Origin: Stratiolaelaps scimitus
Lineage: Eukaryota; Arthropoda; Arachnida; Mesostigmata; Laelapidae
Length of the DNA stretch: 64,000 nt
Direction: 5' to 3'
Assembly: GCA_019614645.1 (NCBI GenBank)
Contig: JABWDB010000002.1
Coordinates: forward strand, 23,673,501-23,737,500
The notes beneath the pieces were generated by a model, which was not told the origin of the DNA, did no database searches, and saw nothing but the letters and a program-made list of their open reading frames with translations. This document shows, in pieces, positions 23,411 through 35,490 of the stretch; the first letter of the stretch is position 1; each line of letters begins with the position of its first letter. Made by a program: the position numbers and the translations under genes.

Positions 23411-26400
23411 CATTCAGCTTTTCTTGGCGGCGTTGACCTCTGCTAGCATTGATCAAGCCTAGCATTATCCCTAACTCAACCTCATGTGTGTCCCAAAAGA
23501 GAAGTCAATAAATATTATCGAATATGGAGACGATTGAGGGACGAGCCAGGAAGAGAAATGGTTCAAACATAGCTCTAGGTATTTCAAGAGGTGGACGATT
23601 TCGAGAGTCAGCCTTCGAAATTCTGTTATTAGGCCGTGCAAGGTTTCATCATTTTCCGTTGCACGAAACCAATCGATGACTGGTACAACGGCACCGGCAT
23701 CACATCGGCACCGACTGCAGCCTGCACCACAACTGGTTATTGTTCGTTTTGTCTCTATTATTATGTCGTGTAGCTAACTAATAAGTTGTTTAGGTAACAT
23801 CCAATTAGGCGTGGCAACAACGAGTTTCAGCTGTAATAGAGGAAAACCAGACGGCAGACAAGAATGCACCGCCATTGTACTGTATATTGTGTTACTTAGC
23901 CCGCTGTTAAGGCTTACGAACAGAAAGGCAAATCTCGCGGCAGACTGGCTAGCACTGGCAGCTCGGTGTTCTCGTTGTTGTTGCTGTTTTTCTCAATACA
24001 TGTTGGTCCGCCGGCACAGAACGCACCCCCAACTGTGCTCGCTACAGATGTGTAAGCACCGACAATCCTGCATTACAATATACTCGTGGCATGAAGCACA
24101 TAACTGTTGTCTCGCTAATGATATACATACACATGTTGGTTGCTGAGTATCCAAGCCGCCTATGCACGCGCGGGATGCGCGTGTCTTGGTGGCTAGACGC
24201 CGGTTAACTGCTGCTGCGGTGGCTAAGGTCTGAGTCAGGCAGCTGTACGCGTACAGATAGACACCTTACTGATGTAAAGACCTACCCAACATAGCTAGTC
24301 GAAGTTACTTTGGTCTAGTGTCGCCGTGTCCGAGGACGTGAAGACGCAGGTGCGGCAGTGTTATCTAAACGCCGAACTAGACTGTCAGACACAACAAGAC
24401 AGTTTGCCTATACCTACCAGTTTGTGTTTAAACGTCGATATAAATGTAATCTCTTTATTGCTTCCTGTAAACAAATGAGGTAAATATTATTTCCCATATT
24501 CTGATTATTTCTGTATTGTATCGTTTATGTTCACAATGTTACTAAACTCAATGGCTAAAGGTTCGTCTTGCTGTAGCTGTCAGTTTTAGTACGCACTCTG
24601 TCCTTGAGTTAGTACACTTCAAATGACAGGAGCTCTTCAAAGAACAGTGGATTATTTCTCGGTGTGGAGTCAAAAGAGAGGGCAAATATTAACTGCACTT
24701 AAATGTGATGAAATGCACATAGGATCAAAAAAAATCCAAACAATATTTGTAAAATTTCCACACGTCTAGGGATAAAATTATCAAATTTTTCTCGGATGTG
24801 TCGGTGTAAATTTGTGTCAGATCACAAAGGCCGCATACAGGTGGCCGGCCAATCGCATATCCAGTATAATTTTTACGTTATTGTCGAGGACAAATTTGAC
24901 GACGTAATCATATGCATAGCTCTTAAGAGTCCTTGAGTATCGTGGTTTGTGATGTTAAAATATAAACATTGATACAACCGGACTCCATGGCACAAGATAT
25001 ATTGTTCGATAAACACAGCGTCCTCGATAATTGGATTGAATTATTTTGATCAAACCACTCACTCGTGAAATAAACTCCAATCGCTTAATGATAAATTATT
25101 CATTAATCGTTTTATCAAATTGTTGGGTCCAAATCTCTAGATCAAGCGAGCCGTATCATTGGCAACGCTGCTACGAGTGTGCTTGTTAATATGATTTGGT
25201 CCGATAACAACAGGAATTTGATGAAAAATGAAAGCTCGAAGCTTGACGCCAACGTGCTGTTTAATACTCATTTTATTCATTAACTGTAGGAGTGGTGCGT
25301 CCTTCTATATTTTGAATGAACTTAAGCAAACAAACAAATTGAGTGATCGTCTTGATTAGAATTGATCGTCATTTATTTCTTTTCTTATCGTCTTTCTGCA
25401 TTGTGGCTGAATGACATTCGATAAAATGATTTTAAGATAGTAATTCACAATCAACTGTCGTTAATGCTAATTTGGAAATGAAATATTTTGTATCCATAGA
25501 ATCACGAATACGATAGGTATTTTTGAAAAACGTGTGATCTCAATTGGTTTAGGCTTATATATATATATATATATATATATATTGCTACGCAGCTCAGACG
25601 AAGTCGCTGCTTTAGTTTCGTTAAGGACTCTTTGCTCCTGCACCATTCAAGCTGTAGTCTCGACTCCGTTCCGCACTCGGGACAATCTGAGACGAAGCAC
25701 AGAACGCCTTGTGATGTCCTTTCGTCACCACGCGGTGACGAGTCATGTTTGCAGAGCTTACAACAGTAGATGTAGGTATTTCTTATGCTATTTACGGTGC
25801 TAGCGCTTCGCCCTCGAGATGTTCTGCTAGGATTTTCGTTACCCCGTAGACAAATAAGGGTAATGAAGCGCTTCCTAGTATGTCAACATATGTCCACTTC
25901 TGGTGATTTCACGTCACCGTTGGCTTTCATGCGCATATGACTAAGTGAATATACAATATACGATAGAGCTCTTTAGAGTCACATAGCATTTTCATTCTCT
26001 CTGACGTGTAGCCTCAAGTGCCCACTGGATTGAAAAATTGCGCATTGTTTCTGATGCAGGAGCATGGTGTAGATGTATTTGCGATGCATATCCTTATAAG
26101 GCAGATTAGCCTGTCTAGACTTATTAAACACGCGGAATGCTGGGGTGTTGAAACCCCCTCAATGCATATCTCAAGAGTGCCTATAAAAAGCCATTATTTG
26201 AGCATCACCAGGAACTGTAAATTTCGAATACTTTCTGTGTGCTACGAATATCGTGTCATTGAATCATAAATTGGGAGAAGGTCAGCATTTATTGGTATTT
26301 ATTTAATTAGTATTTATTTAATGGTTTTGGGCTGTTCATCGACGTCGAAATCCATCTACGGCAATAGGATAAGTAAGTGAACTGCTATTGAACTGCGAAG

Positions 26401-26642
26401 CTCAGATATTCCTTTTACTGATTTCATTAGTTAGTAAAAGTAATATAGAGTAAAAGCACCACCTTATCATCGATGACAGTTGTTCATGGCCGATGAGTGT
26501 TGCCAGAGACAAGTCCATTCAATATCTATGTGCAGCGTCGTACACAAATAGGAAATTCGAAGTTTTGTACTGGAGGCGTTATAGGACATAGTCCACGTTA
26601 TCACAGTTACAATCGTAGAACGCTATTAGGTCTGTGCACAGA
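23411..26642. other. AT-rich DNA, no supported gene
   Basis: Frames at 23811-24146, 25534-25803 and 26018-26269 are unrecognised; the second starts with a translated TA repeat. A TA microsatellite lies at 25556-25582. A tandem TATTTATTTAAT motif is at about 26295-26322. Confidence 0.5.
25556..25582. repeat. (TA)n microsatellite
   Basis: Uninterrupted TA run of about 27 bases. Confidence 0.9.
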
Positions 26643-27002
26643 TCATGAGTAATCGCTATCAATATTTTCAACCAGGACGAGTACGACTCATATCGACCTT
26701 CGTGTGCTCCAGCGAACCTCTAATACCGATTGTCCGAGTAGTACATGTCCATAGCCTGTTTCTAGATTTATTCAACCATCGATTGCCCGTAGGTGAAGTC
26801 CATCTTGAACGTGGACGAACGCTACCTTAAGTTTGGACAACATTCCCATGAGGTAGATACATGCGTATCTTAGACCCGCCCCGTCTGAGGGAGTTGCAAG
26901 TTCTAGTTCCGAGGCGGAGGATAACTTTGGAATGACGTTCTCCCGAAGAAACTTCGTGTCTCCATGGGACTGCGGTCTATAGAATGAAGCAATAATATGC
27001 AA
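26643..27002 (-). pseudogene. Non-LTR retrotransposon endonuclease fragment, decayed
   Basis: Minus-strand remnant of the N-terminal apurinic-like (EEP) endonuclease of a CR1/L2-type retrotransposon. The frame opening at 27002 reads HIIASFYRPQSHGDTKFLRE, a close match to the diagnostic YRPP motif with its preceding hydrophobic strand. About 60 residues later GLHLRAIDG occupies the place of the catalytic GDFNLPDIDW block. Reading on in the same frame through two stop codons gives GQSVLEVRW...STRRSI...VVLVLVEN, in line with the next conserved block (x-Q-L-V-x-x-P-T-R...I-L-D-L-V-L-T-N). Three motifs in the right order on one frame make the family call good, although the spacing between the first two is longer than usual. 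The stop codons and the lost GDFN residues mean it is inactive. No matching reverse transcriptase was found on the minus strand nearby. Confidence 0.68.
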
Positions 27003-27509
27003 ACTGTATCGTATGCGGCATCAGTGAAAGCTTCATTGTATTCCTTGGGGTCGGGGTAAATACCGACGAGCGTTATGAATGAGTTGTGTACAAAGTTTAG
27101 GTACAAAAATAGGTCACGAAATAGAACTAGTGGATTTATTTTAAGATTGCTACTTCGTGACATATTAGGGCATTCCAAGCGAACTGTCCGCTCTTTAAAT
27201 GCCAATAACTTTTGAACTGAAGTGGATGATTGGAGGCCTTTGATATGCCCTCGTAGCCATACCTAGAGGTCCCGAGCAGAGACCTGACTTGGGGAATAGC
27301 TGAGAGTCACCTCAATAAATCGTTTTTATATATGCATACACCACGAAGGCGGCTCGAGTTTTGATCGAGTCAATCATATGGAGAGATTAGTGCTTTTAGA
27401 AGTGGGATAGACATTAAAAAAAGTAGAAGAATGGAGACAAGTTGATCATTAGATATGTGAGGTAGTCCTCCGTGATATTGCTTCGATGGGGACGCGGCGA
27501 TACGAGTTC

Positions 27510-27510
<1 letters not shown>

Positions 27511-27543
<33 letters not shown>

Positions 27544-27544
27544 C
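27511..27544. repeat. (TA)n microsatellite
   Basis: TA run with one GTA interruption. Confidence 0.9.
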
Positions 27545-27770
27545 CGTCTATTTCCCGCTAATTTATAACGTAAAGCAAAGATTGATCAACTAAAGAAATA
27601 TAATAGATTAATATGCCTGCTGGTATACAAGTCCACGTATGAAAACGATGTAGTAATTAACATATAAATGTTATAATCGATTCGTATTTGCAAATGTGTA
27701 TTTTACCTCTTTAGTGGTAATTATCGGTATTCAGGGACACGATCGGGAGTTGAGTTGGCTAAGGCATTTA

Positions 27771-27850
27771 TCTAATTAGCCTGTTTGACAATTTAGGTCT
27801 CCATATTGGTTCTAATTAGCCTGTTTGACAGTTTAGGTTTCCGTATAGTT
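27771..27850. repeat. 40-bp tandem duplication
   Basis: Two adjacent 40-base units beginning TCTAATTAGCCTGTTTGACA, differing at about five positions. An old local duplication. Confidence 0.9.
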
Positions 27851-29108
27851 TAGGTATAGTAGAAGGTTAATCTACAAGATCAGGCTATGAGACAATACCT
27901 TGTCTTATAATCCGTCCTATTGGCTATGATACCACGACATAGTGTTCCGTTCTGTTGGAAGGGTACGAACTTGCTGTAAGGCGCTACTATGTGGTACGGA
28001 CATCGGACACACAAATCAACACAGTACCCACAAACTTTGGACATTCGTGGCATGGGTCTAAGAATAGTTTGCGACGTATTTTCCGGTTGTGTTATTGTAA
28101 CAACACTAAGAGGCATCACGTAATAAGGTCGTGGCCTTCTACTGCTATAATATTGTGGCTATCATCGCCTTTGTGTTTGCAGTTGCTGCTATTGGTGTTG
28201 CAATCTGTACGGGCTGTTTTAGTGTGCGAACAATTCAATGATATGCGGGTTCAGTATTTCTCGGAGGCTTATATGTATGTCCCCGTCTATGGCAGGGAGG
28301 GGCCTCAAAGTACGCAGTGGCCAATCACTGTATGGAACAAGCAATCGGCAAAGAGAGAGAGAGACCTCAAGCCTGCTTCGTATATTTATAACCTGCACGT
28401 TTCTCTGTTGAAGCTAAGCTAATTCGTGCGATAAGTGCAAGTGCGTAACATTCCCTTTTACGGGAACAAGCAAGAATAGTATACTCGGAGTTGTGCAGTT
28501 CGAGTACGAAGCGTAAATGACATCGTAATTTTGTTGTTGTACATTTACTAGCCTAATAACGACTCTGACTAAATGCTGCCACTACGAAGATTCTATTGAA
28601 TGAAATTTTTATAGTTTATTCCTTTAATTTTGGATATGCATACAATTAACTTGAGTATTCGTAGGTTTTGTTTATTATCGGCGGATGAAGAAATGTCTAA
28701 AAATGTATGTCCATTCCTTTCGGGCTCTTAACCTCATGCCCTTATAACAAGAATAATGTAGCCTCCCTGCGTCCCGTAAGGGCTGGGTCTTTGAGTCACG
28801 TTCTAATTGTTATCGCTGTTAAACGATTAGAAATCGATCTACATGTGAAAATGGAAAATATTGGAACCATTTATTTTTCTCATATGAACTTTTTACTAAC
28901 CAAATTGAACACCCAAAAATTGTATCGAAACGAAAGGCGTTTCAATATGCTCTAAAAGTATAGCTATTACAATATGACGTACCAGCTGTATATAACAATA
29001 TGATTGAAATGTTCATAAATTCAACCGTGTATCTTGTGTCTACATATAATGCAGCAGGTATTTGAGAATTGCATTATGTGTGCCGAAGATGAGCTTTAGA
29101 TTGTAACG

Positions 29109-29410
29109 ATGGAAAAGAAGACCACCAATTCAGCCGGCATGCTTACACAAAATGTCAGGTCAATGCATAAGTTTGCGTCGTATAAATATCCCATAGATTT
29201 AAGATGCCTGGAGATCATCAACTGGTCGAAGCCCATTGTCTTGATGCACTTACGAGTTGGTTGGCGGCCGTCTTTTTTGAACAGTCTCGAGACAGTCCTC
29301 ATCGATCACACTACTCAGCGGAATTCATTATCCAGGGCCAAGATTCCATCCCTGGCTTTGCAAACCGCTTTTCAACGACCTCTTCTATAGAGTTCTTGCC
29401 GTATATGGCA
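29109..29410 (+). pseudogene. Possible non-LTR retrotransposon endonuclease N-terminus
   Basis: In one frame LTQNVRSMHKFASYKYPID (29139-29195) resembles the start of the CR1/L2 EEP endonuclease, where an N-(V/A)-R-S-(L/M) motif is followed by a basic helix. In another frame shortly after, HCLDALTSWLAAVF sits where the catalytic S/T-E-T-W-L block is expected, with the glutamate lost. A frameshift would have to separate the two. The downstream YRPP motif was not found at its expected position, so this is a weak call. A real exon or chance are alternatives. Confidence 0.35.
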
Positions 29411-31450
29411 CAAGTGTCCCGGCTAGTTCGCTAGATTTTTGACCACGGCGAAAAGCAAAATATAATAGGTATCGAAAATGCACTTCATCTAGGAAGAATG
29501 ATCTCGGGATTCTTCCATGGTGCCCGGACCTCCTTGATCGGCGGGGTAAAATTACGTTTACCACATCGATAGAGGAGTGGTATATCGAAGTAGAATAGAG
29601 TAAAGGGTTAGGTGGGAAACGGAACATTGAATATGGCCAACACGAACTTACACATGAGCCTGGTAGAATGCATTGTAGGTATTACAACCAATCAGAATTC
29701 TGGAAACCACGCCAGTGTTCAGATTGGCTTATTGGTCATATTAAAAGGAATTCCCGACAATATCGAGCGTCTGCCGCCTGTACAGGTACCCTTTGCGAAA
29801 TCGGCATTCGTTAATGTACACACCACTTCAGGTGCTGCTTTGAGCATTTGCTGAAAATCTTCTTCTTCTTCTTCATCTGCAATCATTCGTTTTCTCTGTC
29901 TTCCTCGGTGCCGAGGGGCGTCGATTCCCACTGACTTCCTACAGCATTGTGCGATGCCGTCCAGGCCCTTTCAACACTTCGGTGCACCCCTGTTGAGGTT
30001 ATTGCGGCCACGTGCGTGAGTAAATGATGGCAAATGCATTTTCTCAATGAAAACGCTTCATACGTGCCACCACCATCAATATGCTGCTCGATCTCCATGC
30101 ACCATCCGTTGGCTCTAACGCATTGTCGTCACAGTGGCGAACCCCTTTGCGTATTAAAGGGGTAGAGAGGGGCGCGTGTGTGTGCCACTTACGACTTGGA
30201 GCAGAGCAGTGATAAATCTTCTTTTGCTTGTCCTCTTTATAGAAGCGGCTGCTGTACAGACCAAGGCTCACAGCTACGCCCATGTTCAAAGGCGCTAAAG
30301 AAGGGGCGGTAGAGCCCGCCTCGCGGACTTGGGTCTAGCCGATGGGGGCTCACACATAGAAATACCAAGTAGTAGTCGTAGTAGTAATCGATTGTCATCA
30401 ATGGAGCTGCCTGCTCCCTCTGTGTTCTCTTCCTTTTCTCTGAGCCGGAAGTACTCTAGCAACTCTCATTCTATGTTCCCCTATCTTCGCTGCCTCTTAC
30501 CACCTCGTCTTTTCCCGACGATGCTCAGATTGAAGTTACGAGGTATCGAACACTTAAGTTTTTCCCCTCGCTTTTTCCTTGGCAGCCCTTGCCAATCTCG
30601 ACCTTTGTGGGCTCTGACGTCCCTCTTAGCTACCGCCCTTGCTGAATGTTTTCTCCCTACTTGAGGGTCTCTTCTGTGTTATGCGTATGTGTGACGTAGT
30701 GTGGAGGTGTACCGTACCCTGTAACGCGAATTTTTCTGCAGAACAACCGCCGCTTCGCTGCTCCGACAACTGTGCCTTCGCCCCACCCAATCGGTTGGAC
30801 CTGTGACGACGACTTGCAGAACGACAAGCACTCACAGCACTGGCGCCGCTAGTACCCCTATAACAGCAACCATTACTTCACCGATAGAATTCGTAATGAT
30901 GCTTCGATGTGTCAACCTCTAAGCAGTGTCGTCCACACATTCATTCACAGTTTGTGGGTATGAACAGCTGGGACAGCAGCACCGACTTTGGATAGTAGTT
31001 TGGTACTTACGATTTGAGAGGAGAGCTGGGGAGAGCAGCATACACATTGCCTCAACAACGCTAGGCATAATACATATATAAAACAGCACCTCCCTCTCTA
31101 CTACGGCATGTACGATGAGTGCGGGGTGGTGACGCACTGGGTGGTACAGTGCCGAGAGTTGACAGTCTTTGCCTTTCCCTGGGCGTCTCCATTGCCACAA
31201 TCGGCAGCCTGAACGGGGCCCACTGCAAGGCATTGGCGCAGCTCTGCACTCGTACATATGTGCGGCCAAGGCACTCAGTCACTATCACTACTCACTTCAG
31301 CGACAACAGGCCTCAGACTTAGGCCTATCTTTCGTATTGCCCGGCGCATCCCTCCCTCGCTCCAATGTCGGCGCCCATCGGATTTCCCTATTTCTACAAA
31401 TAGATCCATATATATATATATATATATATATAGTACACGTACAGGCTGGC
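29411..31450. other. GC-rich block with triplet and dinucleotide repeats, no gene
   Basis: From about 29.9 kb the sequence becomes GC-richer and stop-poor, and overlapping frames appear on both strands with no recognised domain. A CTT triplet run lies at 29860-29875, and an (AT)n microsatellite at 31408-31432 near the right edge. No transposon fragment was seen. Confidence 0.4.
31408..31432. repeat. (AT)n microsatellite
   Basis: Uninterrupted run of about 25 bases. Confidence 0.9.
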
Positions 31451-31685
31451 TAAAACGCCACTGGTAGTGGGAGGTAGGAATATAAGAAGGGACGAGATGC
31501 GTTCGCGAATGTCTAAAGGTCTGTGTGTGAGTTATTTATTTATTATATTTATTTATCAGACGAATGGAACGTTCTTCGACAGATCCGACTGAGATGCACA
31601 CACATATGCGACCCAACAACAGCGCGACTCAACGTCACTGAGCTTATAACTCGAATAGGTTATAAAATGCGGCGGGCTGCAGCTC

Positions 31686-31698
31686 GGAGATAGCAGCA

Positions 31699-31736
<38 letters not shown>

Positions 31737-31749
31737 TGCTGCTATCTCC
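31686..31749. repeat. Inverted repeat enclosing a (TA)n tract
   Basis: GGAGATAGCAGCAGT at the left is exactly complementary to ACTGCTGCTATCTCC at the right, and the interval is nothing but alternating GTATATA...TATAT. The whole 64 bases would extrude as a long hairpin, since the TA core is itself self-complementary. A second (TA)n run follows at 31753-31784. Confidence 0.9.
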
Positions 31750-31750
31750 T

Positions 31751-31752
<2 letters not shown>

Positions 31753-31784
<32 letters not shown>
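31753..31784. repeat. (TA)n microsatellite
   Basis: TA run immediately beyond the inverted repeat, followed by ATT triplets. Confidence 0.9.
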
Positions 31785-31787
<3 letters not shown>

Positions 31788-32599
31788 TATTATTATTATC
31801 CAGTAGCAGCAGTGGCACTACTGATAGTCTCAAAAAGGGACAGAAATATTTTTCAAATATTGGTAGGTACTCTAGTTAGTTCTTCTATTGAAATGCTCAC
31901 CAAAGATCGTTCAATACGTGCGTATTCTATCGCCTAGTAACTACAGAGAACCTGTCAATATTAAGTGACAGAAACGTTTGTAAATATTGTGTTACTAAAC
32001 AATTCTGCCTGTTCAGCAAGAGTGGTTAGAATGTCAACACAGTAACTGCCACGGTAGATGTCACTGCCCATTTGGCTGACGCCAAAGCGCCAAACAGCTT
32101 ATATTTCCAAGACCTCCCCCCCAGACTACAGGCAAAGGTAAAAGTTCGCTGTCATGAAGGATGTTTCACCTCAGATCTAGACATTGCGTATGACAGAACA
32201 GATATACGAATGATGCAAAGTGTATCATGTTCAAATTATTGGGCATAACTATAGTCTCATAACTATAGTCTAAATATGGTAAACACATATGTTTTGAATG
32301 AACTTCGTCACAAAATGCTCAGTGCGCCAAAATTAGATTTGGCGCACTGAGCATTTGTGCAAAACATCCGAGTAAAAATGATTTATTAATCAATGCAAAT
32401 AGAAGTTGGAAATGTGGCCTTTCTTAAATCGCCGCAGTGCTAAAGCACTAATGCGTCGCCTTAACTTATGTCGATTGCGGAGTACTAATTACATATTATA
32501 TTTTACTGTTCCCAAGGGAGTTCAAACAGTACGATCAATTAATAGCAATACTGTTTCTTTACGCGTCTAGCGATAATTAGAGGGGAAGTTCTGACGCTC
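31785..32599. other. AT-rich DNA around a strong palindrome, no gene
   Basis: Contains a 14-base direct repeat (CATAACTATAGTCT) near 32245-32273 and the palindrome described separately. No open frame is supported. Confidence 0.6.
32309..32359. repeat. Near-perfect palindrome, 22-bp arms, 6-base loop
   Basis: The left arm contains AAATGCTCAGTGCGCCAAA, the right arm is its exact complement, and the loop is ATTAGA. Pairing extends outward to CACA/TGTG with a single bulged A. The loop is too short for a normal microRNA precursor, so a foldback element or small MITE relic is likelier. The arms contain GC-rich unique sequence, unlike the surrounding AT-rich DNA. Confidence 0.9.
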
Positions 32600-32919
32600 C
32601 GCAGTGCTGGTTTCAATGGACTCAGCTACTAAACTGCCTTATCGCCTACATATGACGCTACTGCTGGAGTGCAGTGTGTCCGTCAAATGTTCTCTTCTCT
32701 CTTCATCCACCACCACCTTCTATGTACGGTTCTTCTGCACTCAAATTTGCACAATCCATATTTGCGCCACATTCATAATCACCAATCGTCCACGATCTCT
32801 AGTGGCCCTGCGTTTCGTCAGCAGCTGATATGATGCGTCATTCCCTCTCTGCATACGCTGCTGTCGTACGACCTGCTTCGCGCCTCGGCCGGCGAAGAGC
32901 GTTGTAGTAGCACTTGATA

Positions 32920-32935
32920 TGTGTGTGTGTGTGTG
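32920..32935. repeat. (GT)n microsatellite
   Basis: Eight TG units. Confidence 0.85.
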
Positions 32936-33307
32936 AGCAAGCATCACCCGTCTCATTTTGTTTCTTCGTCGTTGTTTCCTTGGCAGACTCTCTCCGTTTT
33001 CGATGTGTGCCTTAATGAGCTCAGCAGAGACCTCACTTCGTTCGCTGGAGAGCTCCAAGGCTCTTCGACCTCGTTACATCTACGTTCTGTTTCCACACAA
33101 ACATAATACATGCACTTATACGGACCCCCTGTCCCACACATGCACAGCAAGCACGCACGGGTGCATGCGGACGTCCATAGAGCCCGCAGCTCCTTTCTGC
33201 TCCTTCGGAAGAGAGTGAAGTCTTGCCGAGAGGGAACCTCGAGGCATCGTGGCTATCCAACCCTAAGTCTGTGCGCAGCCGAACCAGAAGCAACGGGTGG
33301 CGAGAAC

Positions 33308-33329
33308 TATATATATATATATATATATA
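33308..33329. repeat. (AT)n microsatellite
   Basis: Uninterrupted run of 22 bases. Confidence 0.9.
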
Positions 33330-34400
33330 CAGCAGTGTGACGAGACACGTAGGATGACTATGCAAGTGCAGCGAACGTCGGGGAGTGGGAGAGAAAACCC
33401 TTTCTTTTTGAGCAGGAATGCATAAGATGTGATGCCAGAGGTTGAAAGGGAGTCGGGTTCTCGTAAGTGAGTGAAAAAAAGTAAGACTTCTTCCTCTTCG
33501 TATAGTGGAAATAGAGAGAAAGAGAGCGCGCGTGGGGGGGAGCCAAAAAGAAGTAGCGTCTGCATGTCACTCTAGGGGGCGTCCAACACTCATCTTTCAG
33601 CGTTGCCCCATCCCACATACGAGTACATACATGCATGCGCGCATAGACTCACATGCTTCCATTGCGCTCAGTCACTCATCTCCCTAAATTCCCTCGGACA
33701 CACACACACACACTGTGGCGCTGGAGTGAGAAAGGAAAAAGCAGTTCGTCGTGAGCTGCTTTTTCTGAGCGCTGCCGCCCTACTTTGCCGCTTTGCCCGG
33801 TATACCCACGATGAGGGACTGATATCGACCGTGCCTCTGCTACTCTGCGCGGGAAGACAGACTTGAGCAGCGGTCTTGAACGATGCTGGGGTAAGGCACA
33901 TTCACCTCGAAGCGAGATGGGTCGTCCCATTGCCACTGTGGCTGCTACTGCCACTGCTCATGATGCTCTGTACGCTGTTGCCAAAGCTCGCGCACTTCCT
34001 CTATTTCTCCCTCTATATATCCTCCACTTCGGGTCGCCACGGCCGCACCGCGCGGACGACCACATCGCAGCAAAGCCAGCGGCAGCAACAGCAGCATACT
34101 ACACTGAACGGCATCTTTCTATCAGAGGAGCGAGTTCCAGGGCACGAGCCCACGCCTGGAGCACTAAGGATGAACGGAGGAGAACGGCGGTGGGTGACAA
34201 CGAAGACGAGGAAGTGCAGTCGGCTGCGGCAGTATGATGGGCAGGAGGAGACGTGCGAGGGAATTTGCCTCCTCTGTTCGCTTGAACGTGAATGAAAGCC
34301 CATCTGAGCGGATGCGGCAAGCATCTTGATCGCGCTCTTGACTGGACGGACTCATAAGTGCGGTAACACCCCGAACCACAGCAATGACGAAAACTGGCCA

Positions 34401-35411
34401 GTCACCCAGGCAAAGTAAGCCAGATGAAAATGCTTAAATGTTTTCAATTAATCTAGCATGGGCGCAATATGTTGTTGCTTTGTTCTGGAAGCAATTGAAT
34501 AATTGTCTGCTAGTAGATGTCTCGCATCATCGTAGCTTGTCACAACGAGTGATGCTGATCCTATCCAACTTGATTTTCCCTCTAAAACTGCGAAATCCTC
34601 TTAAAAATTCCATGGCATTTATCTCCTACTATCTTTCACACTCCATTGAAGAATAAACGTGTAGTTTCTTAATATTGAGATGTTATAGATAATCAGGGTG
34701 ATATATAAAGCAAATAACGCACTATCGCTCGAAGGCTGCCGTGACCGAAGGTTGAGCTTTGAGAGGGGTCCGTGTTCGTCGATCTCTGCTCATTCATCTT
34801 TCATTTTTATACAAACACAAATTTGGATACCCATCATTGAAAGAGCCTTTGTTTCGTGTCGCTAATTACACATGGCTTACAGAAAGAGGCGTAGTGTAAT
34901 TAAACCATCTGGGAGAAACCGCGAGTACCATATTTGAAAGGTGTTCTCATTTGATTCTACAGTTTTGACGAAGTCTATTGAGACATCGTGCCACGTATAT
35001 TATAATAAACACCTTCGTCTCTCATACACAAATTATAAACATACTCGAGACAAGCACCATTAATGGGCGCCGTTATTCTTCGCGAACCCTTATAACTAAT
35101 GAATAAACGTATACGATAATAACAATATGTGACTATAGTGACCTGGAGAGGGGTAGTGTAGAAAAAACGTTGATCTTTATATAAACTCGAATCATTACTA
35201 TCAGAGTTTTTTGTTGTTAGTTAACTCTCAACTGTTCCTTTATATGACAGGCCTTGGAACTAGTTCAGCATTATTTCAAGAGCCTAACAAGGGTCACCTA
35301 TGCTAGTTGTTTACTTTCCCAGCCTTTCCGGACTTCCGGCCCTGACAAGAAACTCTTCCGGAGCTGGCAAAAATCCACGGATAGAGATGATGAAGAAATC
35401 CAAAGATACTC
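34401..35411. other. AT-rich DNA, nothing recognised
   Basis: Only short frames; the 72-codon frame at 34438-34656 has no recognised motif. Confidence 0.55.
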
Positions 35412-35490
35412 CGCGCCTGGTAGTATTTGAATCTGAACATATATGTCGCTCCTATCTAGCAGTCTAAGACGCTCACCACTGGACCATCCA
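35412..35490 (-). mobile_element. tRNA-derived SINE, family A copy 2
   Basis: On the minus strand the A box region GGTCCAGTGGTGAGCG is followed by GACTGCTAGATAGGAGCGAC and a B box decayed to GATTCAAATAC, then CCAGGCGCG. Nearly every block lines up with the copy at 58,262-58,340 on the other strand, including the unusual GAGCGACATATA segment, so the two are members of one family. The A and B boxes are internal pol III promoter elements. The 3' body beyond the tRNA-related head is not similar enough between copies to delimit. Confidence 0.72.

Larger units (their letters stand above)
27003..29108. other. AT-rich DNA, one long unrecognised frame
   Basis: A TA microsatellite lies at 27511-27544 and a 40-base tandem repeat at 27771-27850. 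The plus-strand frame at 27955-28422 (155 codons) has a hydrophobic Leu-rich centre and a basic tail but no recognised domain. A pyrimidine-rich stretch ending TTTGTGTTTGCAG at about 28183 could act as an acceptor. It is not strong enough to call as an exon. Confidence 0.4.
32600..34400. other. GC-rich, low-complexity block, no gene recognised
   Basis: Many overlapping frames on both strands, none with a domain I know. Contains (GT)n at 32920-32935, (TA)n at 33308-33329, a short (CA)n at 33700-33713 and CAG-type triplets near 34080. It resembles regulatory or UTR DNA of arthropod developmental genes, which is inference. Confidence 0.4.

Noticed and set aside
27955..28422. 155-codon plus-strand frame with a Leu-rich hydrophobic centre and a possible acceptor (TTTGTGTTTGCAG)
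   Set aside because: No recognised domain, no donor at its end, and the tail runs into a GA repeat.
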